Assembly (NCBI GenBank): GCA_023101725.1
Contig: JALJCO010010492.1
Coordinates: 211,001 to 275,000, forward strand
Origin: Atherinomorus stipes
Lineage: Eukaryota; Chordata; Actinopteri; Atheriniformes; Atherinidae
Length of the DNA: 64,000 bases
Direction: 5' to 3'
Of the stretch, positions 1 through 11,997 are shown in pieces. A model generated the notes under the pieces. It was given only the letters and a program-made list of their open reading frames with translations, was not told the origin of the DNA and did no database searches. Numbering within the stretch: position 1 is the first letter of the stretch; each line of letters starts with the position of its first letter. The position numbers were made by a program, and so were the translations under genes.

Positions 1-540
1 TTTCTGGGTGTGATGGATCTGTTTGCTCTTTCTCTGTCTCCCTGAAGAGGAAACCACACAGCCGCGTTTTTCCACCACTGATCCCTTTGTCCTGTTTTAC
101 AGGACTGCTGGCTGCTGGTGATTTTAGGCTTGAATTAAATGTGGGAATCTTCACTGGGCTCATAATCCCAGTTAAATCTGCTAATTATTTGATGCATCTA
201 AAGATGTGTCACACTACCATGTTTTCATGAAAACAAGCAAGCAGAAAGTCTGAAATCCCTTTTAATTTAGTGTTTTAAAAATCTGTCCTCAGTGTGAAAA
301 GATGCATCGTACATCATATCGCTCAAATATAATCACACATAATTAATCAAAGATGTCCTCACAGAGTTCACTTGGGCTTTATTTTGACTGCAAAGTGTGT
401 TTATAACACTTTCTAAAGCTTTAATGGTAGTTTATGATGCAGCTCCAGCATCTTCAACAGCTGGATCTAACCTGGATCAGTTTTAGATGCTAATCCATTA
501 AAGCTTTACTAAATGGATTCATTTATCTAGTTCATGTGTT
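1..540. other. Unassigned AT-rich DNA
   Basis: I see no coding potential, RNA gene or recognisable repeat here. Given the position upstream of the first gng12 coding exon and the usually very long 5' intron of that gene, it may be intronic, but this is inference. Confidence 0.4.
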
Positions 541-546
541 GTGTTT

Positions 547-563
547 TATATATATATCTATAT

Positions 564-605
<42 letters not shown>

Positions 606-609
606 CACA
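547..609. repeat. (TA)n/(TG)n microsatellite
   Basis: A run of TA dinucleotides passes into TG dinucleotides and abuts the left end of the Tc1 element that starts at 611. The TA run is a natural target for Tc1 insertion. Confidence 0.85.
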
Positions 610-724
610 CACACCGGCCACTTTATTAGGTACACCTGTCCAACTGCTCGTTAATACAAATTTCTAATCAGCCAATCACATGGCAGCAACTCAATGCATT
701 TAGGCATGTAGACATGGTCAACAC

Positions 725-1121
725 TAGGGATGTAACGATTACCGATAAAATGGTTAATCGTGATAAAATTCCCACGATTAGTAATACCGTGTCAAATTTT
801 AATTATTGTTAAAACTGTGACTCATTACCGCACTTTAAAAAACTCTCTATGATGCTACTCATTGCCAGGAAAAGCATCAACAGTCCCAGTTTGCATTACT
901 TTATTCATGAAAACATGGTGGAAAGCAACAAAGGCGCCCACATGGACAGTGCTGTGGAGATTTTCCCCCTTTAAAAAGAACAAAGCACACGTCTAGACCC
1001 ATTTCGGATATTTTTAAAGATGCCGGTGGGGTATTTCAATAATACCGCGATGATAATGATAACCGTGATCATTTTGGTCACAATAACCGTGACATGAAAT
1101 TTTCATACCGTTACATCCCTA
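725..1121. mobile_element. hAT-like MITE nested in the Tc1 element
   Basis: The ends are inverted: TAGGGATGTAACG at 725 and CGTTACATCCCTA at 1121. They are flanked by an 8-bp duplication, GTCAACAC on the left (717-724) and GTCAAGAC on the right (1122-1129), with one mismatch. Removing the insert restores the expected Tc1 sequence (GGTCAAGACGATC). The 8-bp target duplication and TAGGG ends fit the hAT superfamily. There is no coding capacity, so it must have been mobilised in trans. Confidence 0.8.
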
Positions 1122-1158
1122 GTCAAGACGATCTGCTGCAGTTCAAACCAGAATCAGA

Positions 1159-2091
1159 ATGGGGAAGAAAAGTGATTTAAGTGACTTTGAACGTGGCATG
1201 GTTGTTGGTCTGAGTATTTCAGAAACTACTGATCTACTGGGATTTTCCTGCACAACCATCTCTAGGGTTTACAGAGAATGGTCCCAGAAAGAGAAAATAT
1301 CCAGTGAGCAGCAGTTCTGTGGGCAAAAAAGCCTTGCTGATGCCAGAGGTCAGAGGAGAATGGCCAGACTGGTTCCAGCTGATAGAAAGGCAACAGGAAC
1401 TCAAATAACCACTTGTTCCAACCGAAGTCTGCAGAAGAGCATCTCTGAATGCACAACACATCCGACCTGGAAGCAGATGGGCTACAGCAGCAGAAGACCA
1501 CACCGGGTGCCACTCCTGTCAGCTAAGAACAGGAAACTGAGGCTACAATTCACACAGACTCACCAACATTGGACAATAGAAGATGGAGAAATGCTGCCTT
1601 GTCTGATGAGTCTCCATTTCTGCTACAAAATTCAGATGTAGGCTCAGAATTTGGTGTCAACAACATGAAAGCATGGATCCATCCTGCCTCGTATCAACGG
1701 TTCAGCTTGGTGGTGGTGGTGTAATGGTGTGGGAGAGATTTTCTTGGCACTCTTTGGGCCTCTTAGCACCAACGTGGCGGTTTAACCACCACAGCCTACC
1801 TGAGTATTGTTGCTGACCATGTCCATCCCTTTATGACCACAGTGTAGCATCCTCTGATGCTGCTTCCAGCAGGATAATGTGTCGTGTCATAAAGCGGGAA
1901 TCATCTCAGACTGGTTTCTCGAACATGATGATGAGTTCATTGTACTCAAATGTTCTCCACAGTCACCAGATCTCAATCCAACAGAGCAGCTTTGGGATGT
2001 GGTGGAACGGGAGGTTCTCATCATGGATGTGAAGCCGACAAATCTGCAGCAACTGCGTGATGATGTCATGTCAATATGGAGCAAAATCTGA
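1159..2091 (+). pseudogene. Tc1 transposase, broken
   Basis: The readable N-terminus starts at ATG 1159 (MGKKSDLSDFERGMVVGLS) and contains the helix-turn-helix DNA-binding part (ISETTDLLGFSCTTISRVY). The frame is lost about 160 codons in. The C-terminal catalytic part is readable again at 1873-2091, with QDNVSCHKAG around the second catalytic Asp and SPDLNPTEQLWD, whose Glu is the third catalytic residue of the DD34E triad. The normal protein is about 340 residues, so this copy carries frameshifts and stops in the middle and cannot be active. The codons around 1995-2030 are the ancestral sequence of the minisatellite at 57-63 kb. Confidence 0.85.
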
Positions 2092-2210
2092 GGAATGTTT
2101 CCAGTATCTTGTTGAATCGAGGCCATGAAGGATTAAGGCAGTTCTGAAGGCAAAAGGGTCCAACCCGGTACTAGCAAGGTGTATCTAATAAAGTGGCCGG
2201 TGAGTGTATA

Positions 2211-4690
2211 TGTGTGTGTGTATATCTAATATATGAAAAAGTATTTAAATTGAGCAGAGTGGGGGTTTTGGCCAACACACCTGTTGTATTGTCCAATGCT
2301 GATATCTGCAAAAAAAGCAAATATCGACATGAAATATTGGTCTATGTATCGGTCTATCCTTAGTCTGAGCTGAGGTGAGCTGCTTCCCTCACAGCCATGT
2401 TCAGGATAAACTGAATGGGGATCTTTGGATGTGAAACTCGATCTTTGTCTCACACAAAACACACACATCATCATTTATGTCACCCTCTGACTAATCCCAT
2501 TTCCTCTTAGCATGAAAAGCAAACTCCTTTATGACCTTTAAGTTGTTTTCTAATGAGCTTTGTGACGTTCAAGCCATTATCAGTGATTCCATCCATGCAT
2601 GCCGTCTTCTAAGCTCCTCCCACATCTGCTCCAACCAGCTAGCAACACTGCAACCTTTGGCCTTTTTTATTCCACCTTTGCTGCAGTGGTAACGCAGATG
2701 TAGTCAGTCAAGCTCGGGGCGGAGACTGGAAAGACTGAATACGTTTGTTTATTGTTCCATATAGGCAGGGCAGTGTTGGGCCAGAAATGGAGATCCATTG
2801 TGTGGTATCTCTCTGCCTTCGTCATGAATAGTAGCTTTCAGAGGCAAGAGGGAGCGAGGCAAAAGGCAGGCCACTCACAATAGCTTTAAGTTTTATGGCG
2901 CTCCTGTCGCCAGCAGTGGATTTTTTGGCTTGAGACCAAATGCAACATACACACAGCTGCACAGCTCTCTTTCTCCAGCTGAACGCCCCCCCCCCTCATA
3001 ACAAACTCTTATCTCTCTGCCGGCCTCGGCCGCGAGCACAGAGCTCTCTGCCTGCCCCACCATTCATTCTTTCCCTGCATCCATTTCCAGCAAACTCCAC
3101 TTGGCTTGCGTTAAGCTTTCTTTTGTGCAGGTTTTGGACAACAATGCTGTTTGTTTTCTAAGGGCCCAGCAGAGAGACGCGGCCCGGTAGCCTCTCTAGC
3201 TACACGTCTCCTGCATGTCACCCTCTGTGCGTCTGCAGTGACGTCTGCAGCCACATTATCTGTCTTAGGCCTCTGTTTATTTAGGACTGTTCTGGGCTTG
3301 ATAATAGCCCATTACTGGGGAACCAGAGTCTCGTAGGCACCAGCGTGGAAACTGCAGAGACCTTACTAATCTGGGTGATGTCCAGCTGGCATTTAGTGGT
3401 CAAACTTAGCTTCAGTTGGAGTTTTTAGCAAGGGCCAAACCCACAGCGGACCTGTCCGGCTATTTTTAGCTGGTGATGATATCACCGAGGTGCTGGAAGC
3501 CCTCTGCGTCAGTTTATGTGTTGCCCCTGGACATGTGACGTATTCCATCTGCAGCCAGGAGTTGTCTGAATGCATGTTGAGCTGCAGCATCGTCATTACC
3601 GCAGACCTGTCCTGTGGAAGGAATGCAAAGAGTTTAGTTAACAGATGCATCAGTGGAAAGAGCAAGCATATCATTACTGATGTTATTCGTGTTCGGTCAG
3701 TTCTTCTTGTGCACAATGGTGCAGTTCGTCTCTCAGGTTTCCTGCAGTAATAAATGTATGTTCTCTCATCATCTAATCTGTCTTTTATTCCACTGTTGAT
3801 ATGAAAGGTTGCTTAAAGTTGCAGCCAAGGTTGTCTCTTTATTCAGTCTAAATATTTCCTATCTGGTGTAATGTACTGTGTACTGAGTAATTGAAATATC
3901 AGCAAGGTATTTATGAAATAAGGTTAAGTAAACATAAGATTTTTTCTGTCATGTATGTTGCAGGCATCCATTTTTACCTTCACTTGCCTGCTTGATTTGC
4001 ACCCCCCAAATATTTAAGACGCTGTGCTCACGAGGATTGCACAAACTAATTATTTGCAGTCTGAAGAACGGTTTAACAGCATGGCAACACCGCTGTGTTA
4101 AAACGTCCTGCTCAGCAGTTCAGCTGCCAGATTTAACTACCTGACTCCATTATTTCACCCTCAAAGCTACCGTATGGAGGGAGAAAAGTGCCACGATTAA
4201 ATACATAAATACACCACTGAATAATCAATTAACCCTCAGGCATCAGTGTAATTTACAACCCTCTTGAGTCGCTAAGGATGAAAATCTTAACAGGTCTCTT
4301 GTAAATGAGATTGCATGTCTCAATGAGACTGCCTGTATAAATTAATGTTACAAGATAAAAAATTAGTAACAATAAATTTCACTTCCAGCAAACTGCTATA
4401 AAGACTTAACACATTATTTTTCTCATAATTCTTTTGCACAAATTTCCTTTAAAAAAAATCATTAATGTTAAAAACTACCAAATATTCAAACATTTTGAGG
4501 ATTTTAACCCTTTAAATACCAACTTGGTTACTTAATGTGACTTTTTTTTCCTAATGAAAAACAAACAAAAAGGAAATCATCCAAAAATTGGTTTGTTTAA
4601 AAAAAAAAAAAAAAAAAAAATGTTGGGTGGCAAGGTGATTATTTTTAAGCCTGTTTTTGGTAAGTCAGAAATTAGCCCAAAAACGTTACT
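2211..4690. other. Unassigned noncoding DNA
   Basis: No gene is supported. The part 2560-3360 is less AT-rich and less repetitive than its surroundings, and could hold regulatory sequence or a 5' noncoding exon of gng12, but nothing in it is decisive. Short open frames here have no recognisable domains. A poly(A) tract lies at about 4599-4620. Confidence 0.35.
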
Positions 4691-5713
4691 TTGGGTGTGT
4701 TCACACTCTGGCTCTTTGGTTCGCTTCAAACGGACTGTGGTCTGATTCCACGGATAGTCCGCTTCATTTGGCGCAATCTGAACACCAACCGTTCTCTGGT
4801 GCACCAAATAAGCGGACTCTGATCCGCCTGAGAGCCGGGGGTCTCGGTTCACATGCAAACAGACTATCGGACTAACCAGCGCACCTAATGGAAGTGACGT
4901 TTGTCAACCGCAATAAAGCAGCAGAAGAAGACGACGTAGGAGGAAGTGGGGTAGATTATCGTTTGGGTCAGAGGGAAAATGAAGCAAACGGCGCGATTTC
5001 AAGAAACAGAGGTCAAAACAACAACAATAAACAACTGGAAAATGTGTAGACAGTAGGGATGGGCAATATGTTATTGTGTATGATGTATCGTCAGATAAAT
5101 TCCCCATGGTAATAATCTGTCATCTCACGATAAAAACGATAAATTCAATTTATCAGGTTGTATCTTAAAGTTATTTATATGTAGTTATTTTTCCTATTTT
5201 TGCCATTTGAATCAAAATTGTTCTCATATTTCAGACTTGTTTTTGCAATACTGGCGTACTTAAACTTAATTGATGTAGTTAAGTGGCTTCTAGTATCATT
5301 TTAGGGCTTTCAAGACAGAATGTAGTGATAGATTTATAATCCGAATGATTAAGCTGATATTTTTTTATTGTTATTTATCGTTACCGGGATAAAAAAAAAA
5401 CAGACATTATAGTGGTCATTGTTTTAGTTCGTATCGCCCATCCCGAGTAGACAGAGTGGGCAAACAATAAGAAGCAGAAAGATTTCCACTTTAATCACAG
5501 AGTCCTTTTTCTTCTTCTTCCTGCTTTTTCATCATCATCAGTGGTTTTATTGGGCAGCGTCGCCCCCTAGCAGGCAGTTGTTTAACTACGGCGGTTTGGT
5601 CCGCTTCAGTTACTGCGGTTTGAACACAAACCGTAGCAAAGAAATCTGAAATTATTCAGAAATTCCCGCCCAATCAGATTGTGGTCCCGCACTATGCTGG
5701 TGTGATTGCACCC
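4691..5713. mobile_element. MITE-like repeat with imperfect inverted ends, host of a nested MITE
   Basis: GGGTGTGTTCACAC at the left and TGTGATTGCACCC at the right are roughly inverted, and the flanks around GCGGTTTGGTCCGCTTC match internally inverted segments near the left end (CTCTTTGGTTCGCTTC). I recognise this as a dispersed nonautonomous DNA repeat of the type common in fish, but cannot assign the superfamily. The middle is occupied by the hAT-like insertion at 5054-5446. Confidence 0.45.
5054..5446. mobile_element. hAT-like MITE with perfect 8-bp target duplication
   Basis: Inverted ends TAGGGATGGGC (5054) and GCCCATCCCGA (5446) are flanked by identical GTAGACAG duplications at 5046-5053 and 5447-5454. 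The 393-bp interior is AT-rich with no coding sequence. It sits inside the MITE-like repeat 4691-5713. Confidence 0.85.
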
Positions 5714-6118
5714 TTTTATGCATTACTAGTTTTTATGTAACATTAATTTAAAAATTCACTACCCTGAGAAAATGTCCATTTAAAAAAAAAAAAGAAAAAA
5801 AAATGCTATAAAAATTATACAAATTACTGTTTTTTTTTCCTTTTCAGATTAACTATAGTTTAGATTGAGTTCTGATTTAAAGAAAATCTCATTTTGAAAA
5901 ATAGTTAGGATTTCAACACTTGAAATGCCAGTTTGATTACATAATATTAATATTAGGTTAGAAAAAAAACAGTCGTTTTTCCATAAAACAAATATTTGGT
6001 GGCTTTTAAATATTTTAAAATTTCATATTGGGTATGCAAAAGAAGCCAAAATATTATGTTTTATGCATTTTTAGATTTTTTTTGTAGCATTGTTTTTAAA
6101 AATTCACTCCCCTCTAGA

Positions 6119-6299
6119 CCAGGGCTACTTTATTTGGTCTGACGAGGGCTGCAGTTGTTCAATAGTTCCTTCTCCAACACACCTGACTCATGAAATTGAT
6201 CCATCAGCCTATGAAGCTCTGCACAATGACTAATCTGAGTTGGGTGTGTTGGAGCAGGGCCACACTAAAAACCTGCAGGACTGTGGCCCTTATAAGGAA
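6119..6299. mobile_element. Short hAT-type nonautonomous repeat
   Basis: The stretch with CCAGGGCT near the left, an internal GTGTGTTGGAGCAGGGCC, AACCTGCAGGAC and GTGGCCCTT at the right resembles a very common short fish repeat. The ends CAGGGCT and GGCCCTT are roughly inverted. I did not find a clear target duplication. Confidence 0.45.
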
Positions 6300-8431
6300 G
6301 AATTAAGAAGCCATGGTCGAGTCATTAAGGACAAAAAAATGTCCTCTTCCAAAAGCTGCTAAAAACTTAGTACAATAAATATTTTTCCTGATATTTTTTT
6401 CCGCTATCAACAGGGAATTTAATGAAACTGTCTGTGGCTTATCATTGAATTGTGACATGATTGGTGAACCTTGCGCACAAGTCTCTACATAAAGGATCCC
6501 TGCTGTCAGTTGCAATAATCCAACAATGGCTGCAGTTATCTGTATTTAATGATTACACTTACTGTATTTGTCACCAGGATTTGAAAAGAGAAGAAAAAGA
6601 AGAAAAAAACATCAAGAAGAAAGTAATCAGAACCATGGTCAACACTCGATGTTAGCCCCACCCACCAGGTTTGAGGGGTGGGGCTGGTAGATGAAATTAG
6701 GTCATGATGCACTGCAGCACACAGACCATGAAACAATTTGTTACATGGTTAAAAATGTTTGTTTTTATGTAAAATTAAATTATATCTTTATTAAATTAAT
6801 ATGTTTGATTATATATTTATGCATTTGTTTCCCTTTTTGATAAATTATTAAGGAGTTTAATCACTAATTCTGTGTTTTTCTCCTTCCGTAATAGTAAATA
6901 ACTGATCAAATGGTGAAAAAATTGCAAATGATTTTATATGAGATGAAAGTTATTTAATTACTTATTCATCTATTTGTTTTGAATTTTTATAGATTAAGGG
7001 CACATTTGATTACTTACTTAATGGTGTGTTCCTGTATTTCATTTGGCACTTTTAATACAAAGCAGGAGGTACATTTTTTTGATATCATGCCCTACATACC
7101 AGTATTCCTCTTCCCTCGGTTATCCCTGTTATCTGTCATCATGTCAGGCAGGCACAGATGCTGTCGTGCTGCTTGTCTTGTATCAGTCGCTGTATATACA
7201 CTCATGTTCACACACTCCAAAATAACATCATGTTTAAGGACAGACGTTCACTTTCTCAGTTCACTATCTCATGTCTGTACCAGTTTATCTGACGTGACAT
7301 TTGGCTTTTCTGTGTGTCTTTGTGCCTTCTAATGCCGTGAAATGAGTTATAATAAATGTGGTGGACTTGTAATTCCTGCAGCAAAACTTGTCTCTCATTT
7401 CGTCTGAGTTTGACACAAGGAATCATTCATGCTTTATTTGGACAGGCATGAGCCTGGGGTAATTGCGCATGAATTTAGGATTTAGAAATCCAGAGAAATG
7501 AGTCCAGTCTAGTCTGCTGTCTAGACACTGCGTGTCTGTTCTGCAGCTTGCTTCAGTATATGTATATTTTGTTTTTATTTTCTTTTTAAATCCACATAAC
7601 TTGCAAGATTGTGCAGCTTAACAGATTTTGAGAACACTTGCAGAAAACACTTTATTTTTTTAAAATGGTGGCACAAATACCTTTCTACGAACCTTTTTAA
7701 GTCTTGAACTTTTCATGGAAATGTTTGCTTACGCAGAAATAATGGATGCCAGTCAGCTAATTGCAAGTGTGCATTCTTGAGACGGTCATAAAGAGCAGTA
7801 AGTTGTCCCATTGTGAGTGTGCAGCCGCTGGGCTGGGTGGGGTCCTGTCAGCAGGGCTTATCTCAGCGGCCATACCTTTGGCTCCGGGGAGGCGCTGCAG
7901 CTCTGTGTCCTCACCAAGTTGTCTTTACTGCTTTGCATTTCTGCTGCTGCATGCTGTTGACTGAACTGTAAGTACAGCTGATAAACCTGTAACTCAAGGG
8001 AATAGAAAAGTGCTCACACTGTGTTCCAGGACGGCTTCAGTTGTCAGATTATGAGGCTAAAATGATGTATAATGAATGTATCAATACATATAGCACCAAA
8101 AAGACCAGAACCAGGATTTATTACTAACAGAACTTTGTAGAAATACCACACAGATCAACAGTGACCAAGCCTTTTCTCTTTTTTTTTTCCTTTTCTCTAA
8201 TTTCTTTAAAGAAAACATTACAATTTTTTTTCTGTTTCATTTTCTAATCCAGGGATTTCAAGAAAAATCCAGTCTCAGCATTTGTATTACCTGCAGCTTC
8301 CTGTAAATCCACTAAACTATAAAGCCTATTCAAGCAAACACCTTGAAATGTGCATCTCAGGGGTAGCTAGCATTTTTTTTTCTATTGTGCAAAAGCACAA
8401 TACAACAAACAACAATGAGAAAACATTGGTG
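6300..8431. other. Unassigned AT-rich noncoding DNA
   Basis: No exon, RNA gene or terminal-repeat pair could be supported. Open frames here are short and lack family signatures. Confidence 0.35.
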
Positions 8432-8474
8432 TTTTTGTGTGTGTGTATGTGTGTGTGTATGTGTGTGTGTCTTT
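8432..8474. repeat. (TG)n microsatellite with interspersed TATG
   Basis: TG dinucleotides run up to the hAT-like MITE that begins at 8475, whose target duplication GTGTCTTT is the end of this tract. Confidence 0.8.
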
Positions 8475-8863
8475 TAGGGCTGGACAATTCGAATTTTGAT
8501 CGTGATTTCAATTTTGCCTTCTCACGATCATTAAAACACTGTAATCGAAGAAAAACGATTAATCCAAAAGTGAACAGACTGGTGGAGTTATAGGAAGCAA
8601 ACTGCAGGGACTATAGAAAAGGAATGCATGTAGACTGAGTATTCATTTTTATTGCTATGATTATTTTAATGTATTATTCTTATTTTACTCCTTTACTTGT
8701 CTCTAATTAATTTCCGGTAGTGTTTTTTTTTTTTTTTTAAGTTATATTTGAGGTTGGGTTTTGGTGGTTCAATAAACACTTTTAATAATGGTGTATTAAT
8801 CGTGATTTCAATATCAGTCAAAATAATTGTGATTATAATTTTTTCCATTATCGTCCAGCCCTA
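8475..8863. mobile_element. hAT-like MITE with perfect 8-bp target duplication
   Basis: Ends TAGGGCTGGACAATT and GTCCAGCCCTA are inverted, and GTGTCTTT occurs immediately on both sides (8467-8474 and 8864-8871). The element is 389 bp and noncoding, with repeated ATCGTGATTTCAAT-type motifs near both ends. Confidence 0.85.
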
Positions 8864-8871
8864 GTGTCTTT

Positions 8872-9640
8872 GAGAGTATATAAAAAACAATAACAGAAAT
8901 TAAGTAAACAAGAATAAGAGCAAAATAACTTAGATTTCTCCCAAAATTAAAGGGACTTGAGGCAAGATTAAGTAACGAAACTCGCGACTGGCGCTTCAGG
9001 TAACTGCAGCCACGAAACCAAGCCGTCACGGGAGCACAAACTGAAGCTATAATGTTGTTTACTAAGCTCTTTTTTCGTAGTTACACTTTTTACACCGAGT
9101 CCCCAAACAGACAGAGACTCGCGGACTATGCTTTCTGAATGTGCCCTTAGGCCCGTACCAACCCGTGGGAGACCACCCTGCAGCCACCAGCTCCCCCAGC
9201 CCTCCCTCCCCTCCCGCGAGTTCCTAGATAGAATGTGGCGCAACACCCTATACTATTTCTATCTGTTCTTTTGTTTTTTTTTTCTCATCTGCATATCATT
9301 CTCTCAAGTCTTGACTTTCAGGCATTGAAATGTACACACAACAGAAACTGTTATTTCTGCTACTATTTACCTTCTATCCTCACAAATCCAACTCAGCTGC
9401 ATCAGAAAGCTCTTCTTTCTTTATTCCAGCCATAGAGGACCATTATTTTTCTTCTTTTCAGACACACGTAGAACTTTCTGCTCACTTGTTGATCTTTGGC
9501 TGCTCCTGATTGGTAACTACTTACATATGTACACTTTCCCACCTTTCTAGGGGAGTTTAAAGGGTTATTGTGACTGTAAACTGAACAATTGATCTGAAAA
9601 ATAAACAAATCTTTTAGGCAAAGAAAAAAAGACAACCACC
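8872..9640. other. Unassigned noncoding DNA
   Basis: Nothing recognisable. Part (8950-9250) is GC-richer than its neighbours but has no supported exon. Confidence 0.3.
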
Positions 9641-10735
9641 TATTTAGTTGGTTGCATAAGTTTGGACACCCTGCAACTAAAATTCTCTTAAAGCAGCTTT
9701 ATATTTATTCTTCAGACTGGTAATAAAACATTTATTACCAGTCTGGGACTGTGAGAAGACCAGTTGCTGGAGTTTTAGGAGAGGAATGTTGTCCCATTCT
9801 GGTCTGATGCAGGATTCTAGCTGCTTTACAGTCGTGGACCTGGTTGCTGGATTTCTGCTTTCATGATGCTCCAGATGTTTTCTGTTGGTGAAAGGTCAGG
9901 CAGGTCAGTTCAGCAGCCGGACTGTGGACTGCGTGCAGGCCAGTTCAGCTGCCAGATTCTTGACTGCAGGCAGGCCAGTTCAGCAGCCGGATTCTGGGCT
10001 GCAGGCAGGCCAGTTAAACACCTGGACTCTTGACTGCAGGTAGTCCTGTTCAGCTGCCAGACTCTTGATTGCAGGCAGACCAGTTCAGCTGCCAGACTCT
10101 TGACTGCAGGCAGACCAGTTCAGCTGCCAGACTCTGGACTGCAGGCAGACCAGTTCAGCTGCCAGACTCTTGACTGCAGGCAGACCAGTTCAGCTGCCAG
10201 GCTCTGGACTGTAGGCAGGCCAGTTCAGCACCTGGATTGTGAACTGCAGGCAGACCAGTTCAGCAGCCGGACTCTGGACTGCAGGCAGGCCAGTTCAGCA
10301 GCCGGATTCTGGGCTGCAGGCAGGCCAGTTCAGCACCTGGACTCTGGACTGCAGGTAGTCCAGTTCAGAACCTGGACTGTGGACTGCAGGCAGACCAGTT
10401 CAGCTGCCAGACTCTGGACTGCAGGCAGGCCAGTTCAGCACCTGGATTGTGAACTGCAGGCAGACCAGTTCAGCAGCCGTACTCTGGACTGCAGGCAGAC
10501 CAGTTCAGCTGCCAGACTCTGGACTGCAGGCAGACCAGTTCAGCAGCTGGACTCTGGACTGCAGGCAGACCAGTTCAGCAGCTGGACTCTGGACTACAGG
10601 CAGACCAGTTCACCTGTATAACTTTCCAGATTTGCAAGTTGCTAGTTTGATGTCTACGATTGACCTTTAAACCATTTCTAACTGATGAATCCTTCTGAAT
10701 GTTCCCACAGTTTGAGGTGCAGCTGACTCGTGGTT
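9641..10735 (-). mobile_element. Transposon-like dispersed repeat hosting a minisatellite
   Basis: The left flank (about 9641-9896, with TTTGGACACCCTGCAACTAA, ATGTTGTCCCATTCTGGTCT and TTCTGTTGGTGAAAGG) and the right flank (10613-10735) resemble the antisense strand of a dispersed fish DNA transposon. The middle has been replaced or expanded by the 35-bp array at 9897-10612. Family assignment is from memory and not firm. Two halves of a short palindrome (CAGACTGGTAATAAAAC / ATTACCAGTCTG) lie at 9713-9746. Confidence 0.4.
9897..10612. repeat. 35-bp minisatellite, about 20 copies
   Basis: The unit contains GCAGGCAGACCAGTTCAGC followed by an alternating GCCAGACTCT, AGCCGGACTCT or ACCTGGACTCT segment, and GACTGCAGG. 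Successive GACTGCAGG motifs are 35 bp apart (for example 10102 and 10137). Variant units alternate, so the array has mixed order. The unit has few stop codons, so it produces a 173-codon open frame at 10100-10621 that cycles through three frames; this is not a gene. Confidence 0.9.
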
Positions 10736-11439
10736 TTCATTCTTCATTGTCCCCGTTAGGCCCAGTTTGTAAATCACCATAATATTTGCAGTATCAACTG
10801 TTTCTGCCAAACAAAGCAGACTATTAGATGCTGCTGTTCTTTTTCTGGTGGGAAAGTAGTGATGTCATTTCAGTGGCTGGTTCTCACCGTATGAGCTGTT
10901 AGCTGCAGCATCTCCGTGCTGCCTCACCCCTCAGGTTTATAAACACAAAGCCACTATACTCAGCAGCAGGACTGATGACGGAGTATTACTGCGGTTGATA
11001 AGCATGGCATGGATGTGTTTATAGTAAAGCAGGAGGGACGGCAGCTCGTAGGTGCAGCAGGAGACGGTTTTTCATTCAGCTGGAAAAGTGCTGACTGGGA
11101 GCAGAGAGGGTGAGAGGGCTACTTTTAGCTTCGCCTGCAGAGGGAAACTCCTGCTGGAGAAGGAGGAGCGTGCATGAGGGGATAAAAGAACTGTGTGTGT
11201 TTAGATACACAAGGGAGAACTAGTATTCTGGCTTGTGGCTGGAGCCAAGGTCTTTGAACTCTTTTGTTCAAAGGTGCAGACATCTGTCTGCTTTTCCACA
11301 ATTCAGTTAATTATCAGCTGGTATATGAAGTCAGAAGCCAGGCCGCAGATATCTCAGCGGTTTTTCTGCCTTTTTAAAAGAACACAAGAACTCTTACAGG
11401 CTGTTCTACGGATTTTAGCAGAGTTCATTCATGTAGTTG
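10736..11439. other. Unassigned noncoding DNA
   Basis: No exon or repeat boundary recognised. Composition is more balanced around 10860-11180, so regulatory content is possible but unsupported. Confidence 0.3.
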
Positions 11440-11997
11440 TTGGGCTGTGCAATTAATTGAAATTTGATTGTGATTTTAATTTTTATGCCAAATGATCTCC
11501 AAACTCATATAACCGATCTGAAGCAATTCATTTGCCTTTTTTTTTTTTTTACACAATTCCTGAAAGTTATTCAGAAGTTAAAGTTAATTTCAGTGGTTTC
11601 TCACCCTGCAATTTGTTGGGTGTCATTAACAAAACTCGTAGATTTGGGATGTTGTAACATTGCACTAAAGCTTGAAGTTTCATTTTTGTGTAAATGAGTA
11701 TTTCTTTTATTCTTTAAATATAGAGAAATTGCTGAAAAGCTGGATTCATAGTTTATTTTGGATGCATTTCAAGTACATTTATTTTATTCATTTAATATTT
11801 TATACATTGCAAAACAACTGTAAGGTACATATTTGTAGCCTTTCCCTCCCAATTTCATAATTTTGCTTAAATTTTCAATAACATTGTGTTTTTTGACAGA
11901 GAAATGTGAAATAAATGCATTGTGATTGAAAAATCGTGACTTCAATATTGACCAAAATAATTGTGATAATGACTTTTTCTATAATATAGCAGCCCTA
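11440..11997. mobile_element. hAT-like MITE, diverged
   Basis: GGGCTGTGCAATTAATTG at the left and GCAGCCCTA at the right are inverted ends of the same kind as at 8475-8863, with ATCGTGACTTCAATATTGAC near the right end matching that copy. The flanking 8-mers (TGTAGTTG, TGTACAGT) are only partly alike, so the insertion is old. Confidence 0.65.

Larger units (their letters stand above)
611..2206 (+). mobile_element. Tc1/mariner-type DNA transposon, nearly full length
   Basis: The two ends are inverted repeats: CCGGCCACTTTATTAGGTAC near 615 and its counterpart ending in AAAGTGGCCGG near 2200. The right end is followed by TA, as expected for Tc1 insertion. Between the ends lies a broken transposase gene (1159-2091) in the same orientation, and a hAT-like MITE is inserted at 725-1121. 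Parts of the same family recur at 20683-20830, at 31668-32421 (antisense) and at 57089-63725 (antisense, carrying the giant minisatellite). The element is inactive because the transposase frame is broken. Confidence 0.85.

Noticed and set aside
10100..10621. 173-residue open frame with repeated QADQFS / RQTSSAA peptides
   Set aside because: It is the 35-bp minisatellite read through; because 35 is not a multiple of 3 the peptide cycles through three frames. No start context or domain supports a gene.
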